From Gonocerus acuteangulatus (Eukaryota > Arthropoda > Insecta > Hemiptera > Coreidae), in the NCBI GenBank assembly GCA_946811695.1, contig OX328125.1:41209653-41273652 (forward strand): a DNA stretch of 64,000 bases, in the 5' to 3' direction. Under the pieces are notes generated by a model. The model saw nothing but the letters and a program-made list of their open reading frames with translations. It did not search any database and was not told the origin of the DNA. Numbering within the stretch: the stretch's first letter is position 1; each line of letters begins with the position of its first letter. The position numbers and the translations under genes were made by a program. This document shows, piece by piece, positions 61,262 through 64,000 of the stretch.

Positions 61262-61714
61262 TATAAATTATGGGTAAAAAGTATTGATACCCTAAATTTA
61301 TTTCACGAATAAAAGTACTTTTTAAGGACCATCATCATGGGATGGAAGAAAAAGACGCATTGTTGTCTGAAAGAAAAATTATGATTAGATTACAGAATCA
61401 GCACCACTGTTCAAGGGAAATCGGTGTAATTGTTAATAGGTGCCACACTTATGTTCAACAAATAATTGATAGCTATGGAGAAACTAAACTTATCCTTCCA
61501 AGCCCAGAATTGGCCGTCCTAAGATATTAACTGATGTAACATGGATTATTAGTATCTAATGATTTATCTTCTAAAATTGTTGACAAATAAAATATCTTAT
61601 TGCTTATTGACGACTTATCATTTGTGTACAATTTTTAATTATTTTAACCAATATGATGGTTCTTATGAAAAGAACTTTTTTCCCATAAAATAAATTTAGT
61701 TTATCAATACTTTT

Positions 61715-61717
<3 letters not shown>
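61262..61717 (+). mobile_element. Tc1/mariner-like relic with transposase HTH
   Basis: 61342-61500 encodes LLSERKIMIRLQNQHHCSRE and IGVIVNRCHTYVQQIIDSYG, the first helix-turn-helix of Tc1-like transposases (ER..I..L...G.S.REI...V.RS...V...I..Y). AAAAAGTATTGATA at the left and TATCAATACTTTTGAC at the right are inverted ends. The DDE domain is missing. Confidence 0.75.
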
Positions 61718-61784
<67 letters not shown>

Positions 61785-61800
61785 GAGAGAGAGAGATATA
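61718..61800. repeat. (TA)n microsatellite next to the Tc1 relic
   Basis: About 31 TA units, then GACAGAGAGAGAGAG. It starts at the element's end, as expected for an expanded TA target. A second TATCAATACTTTTGAC end lies at 61878-61895. Confidence 0.9.
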
Positions 61801-61949
61801 ATGTTGATCTGACAATTTATTATGAGATTACTTTTACAGAACAAAATGTGTTTTAAAGTGTTTTTTTTTTACTCAGTATATCAATACTTTTGACACTCTC
61901 TGTATATTCATCCTTTTTTACATACATATATATATATACACACAGTAGA

Positions 61950-62875
61950 ACTTGGATAATTCGAACCCCTAGGGACCAATAAAAAAGTTCGAATTATCCA
62001 AAATTCGAATTACAAAAGTTTTCGAAAATAAAGGGCTAAAAAATCGAACTTCATATTTTCACATTTTTTAATTTAAAGAAAATACATTTTATTTAAAGAA
62101 AAACAAACATTTCATGCATTGATGATTACGTAAATAAGTAATATATAATTTATCAAAAAAGTGAAAATAAAAGTCTATTGTTTTGAAAAAAAAGTCATTT
62201 TCATGGGCAAGAATTTTTTATTTATTTTTCAGATAAGTCCTTGGCAATTTCAGATTTTTTTCTTTATTCCTTTTTCAACTTCTTTAATCACAGCTATTTT
62301 CTGTGACAAAGTTAAAGTTTTATAACCTCTAGGCTTCGACATCTAAAATCACAGAACAGCACTATACACCAGAAATTCAAGGCACAAACAATACAACAGA
62401 TCTAGGCGCTGACTCATAACTGAATAAGACGGGCTCATAGCCTTAGTTGCGAAGCCCTTATAATAAAATAAAATAAAATAACTGAATAAGAAATGAAGAT
62501 GGGAGGGAATTCTAGGATAAAACGACAGGATGTAACTATAACAACCCCTGGAAGGGAGGAAGCGCGATCCACCACTTTGCAGAACTCCTAGAGAACTAGA
62601 CTATGAGACTGCCGCGCTTCTTGTCCAGGAACCCCTACATCCGTATCTTATATCCTTCCTACCCGAGGGCAGAATATATTCACAAGATGTAAGATCGACC
62701 ACCTCTGTCCACTTCCCATTGGAGGCACAGACTCGTAAAAAATTCGAATTTTCCAATATTTTATTCGAATTAACCACAATTTTTTTACATTGTTTATGCA
62801 CTAAATTCTAGGGACCGGAAGAAATATTCGAATTAAAGACGATTTCGAAGTTCGAATTATCCATGTTCCACTGTA
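61950..62875 (-). mobile_element. Pogo/Tigger-type transposon remnant
   Basis: Ends CAGTAGAACTTGGATAATTC and GAATTATCCATGTTCCACTG are inverted repeats of Tigger type. The minus strand from ATG 62342 reads MSKPRGYKTLTLSQKIAVIK and EVEKGIKK, then after a one-base frameshift in an A run KSEIAKDLSEK, a CENP-B-type HTH. The rest of the transposase is lost. Confidence 0.85.
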
Positions 62876-63446
62876 TATATATTTATATTTATGGAATCAG
62901 TGCTGCATACCTTGCCTATTTGTTAAATTAGTCTAACTTTTTATCCCACAACAAAGCGTTGTGCTGTAACTTTTTATTAAATATGTTACTCCTAAAATAG
63001 AAATATTTTTCTAATCCAGCTATACTTATTGTGAAAATCAAAACTTTAGCTACCTGGAAAGGGATTATTATTGCATTATATATTATACTATACTAAGTTT
63101 TTGAAATATTATGACACAACAGAAATAAATACAGGTCTATTATTACATAAAGAATATGAAAGTTGCGACTAATCAATGATTCAATATGAAATGGATACTC
63201 CTTACCAAAAAAAAATTTTACGAATCATTAAAAAAGTACATTATTTACTTTATTAGATAATATTATTAAGTTGAAAACAATTTTGTATTTTACTAAAATC
63301 AGGGAAATAAAAAATTGTTATTTTATAGTTGTATTTGAATAACACTACCTTCCACCATCGTCATATCTTCTATTAATTGTTATATTAGTTAAGTTTAATT
63401 TTTTTAATTAATCTTTTTTTTTTTTTTTAAAAAAATTTCCTTGCAG

Positions 63447-63553
63447 ACACTTCTTTTAGATAACAAAGTTGTTAGTATATTTTGTTATGAAGGCAAGTTT
63501 TATGGAGTTGACAGGCTTGGAGTGCTTTTTACTCTTATACAAGACTCTGGCTC
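63447..63553 (+). CDS. Unrecognised gene, exon 2
   Basis: Acceptor CTTGCAG and donor GTAAGT bound a 107-base exon encoding VVSIFCYEGKFYGVDRLGVL and FTLIQDSGS. The YEGKFYGVDRLGVLFTL strand-turn-strand pattern is like a propeller blade edge. It follows exon 1 in frame and leaves two bases of a Ser codon. Confidence 0.65.
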
Positions 63554-63960
63554 GTAAGTAAATAGTTATTTTTCTTAAATCAATATTTAAAATAAAAAAC
63601 AAAAAACAAATTGTGATAAAGTATTACGATTTTGGTTACTGGCTTGAACTTTTCAATTTTTGTGCTCTTGTTCAAATGTAATTTTGATCCTCAATAAATG
63701 TTCATATTCTTCAATTCTGGGAAGAGAGGAAGCCATGATTAAATTTAAAGGTTATGGTATTTATTTGCCAAATTAATACTTAACAGATAATGTAAAATAA
63801 AAATAAAATATTGAAATGTTATAATTTCGTTACAACTTATAAATTTAAACTGTGAACCGGGGAAAATATGTGACTGATTGCAAAAATGGTTTTTAAAATT
63901 TTGAAAATTGTTATATATTTAAATTATAATCTGTTTTATTAAATATGACACTTTTTTCAG

Positions 63961-64000
63961 TGATGCTAATGCGGAATATGATTTATTTGAGGATTCCCCA
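63961..64000 (+). CDS. Unrecognised gene, exon 3 (cut by window edge)
   Basis: After a TTTTTTCAG acceptor, 40 bases continue the frame as DANAEYDLFEDSP, an acidic stretch. The exon is open to the right edge, so the rest of the gene is outside the window. Confidence 0.6.

Overview
The window is AT-rich eukaryotic DNA from an animal, most likely an arthropod. The reasons are GT-AG introns packed with transposon relics, several clades of non-LTR retrotransposons (R2/R4-like, Jockey-like, RTE-like), pogo, hAT and Tc1/mariner relics, and tRNA-derived SINEs. The species cannot be named from the sequence.

One gene dominates. The ribosome-quality-control E3 ubiquitin ligase listerin (LTN1) runs on the + strand from 4553 to 55464. 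I could assemble it as 26 exons with consistent phase at every junction, giving 5049 coding bases including stop (1682 residues). It starts with the family's MGG... N-terminus and ends with an RWD-like segment and a C-terminal RING. A polyadenylation signal lies at 55537. A second + strand gene starts at 60423 and runs off the right edge. Three exons of it are visible and I do not recognise the product.

Layout. Bases 1-4200 hold a broken R2/R4-like retrotransposon on the - strand, interrupted by a 261-bp MITE and by a foldback element. Bases 4553-22565 hold LTN1 exons 1-11, with introns carrying SINEs, MITEs, a 5'-truncated RTE copy and palindromic elements. Intron 11 (22566-31127) holds a nearly intact 4.8-kb non-LTR retrotransposon (23974-28809) inserted into an older Jockey-like element. 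The young element has a 15-bp target-site duplication and a canonical slippery heptamer in its ORF1/ORF2 overlap. Bases 31128-55464 hold exons 12-26, with a large palindrome at 38387-39618, pogo-like elements, a foldback element and a hAT relic. Bases 55545-60422 are mainly intergenic repeats. Bases 60423-64000 hold the start of the second gene, with Tc1 and pogo relics in its first intron.

The least explained signals are three. (1) Short modules of the form CTGANGA, hairpin, GAAA recur at several repeat copies, as in a hammerhead ribozyme core. (2) SINEs with a tRNA-Leu-like, another tRNA-like, or a 5S-rRNA-like head share parts of their central and tail segments. (3) The young retrotransposon appears to make ORF2 by -1 frameshifting because ORF2 has no early ATG.
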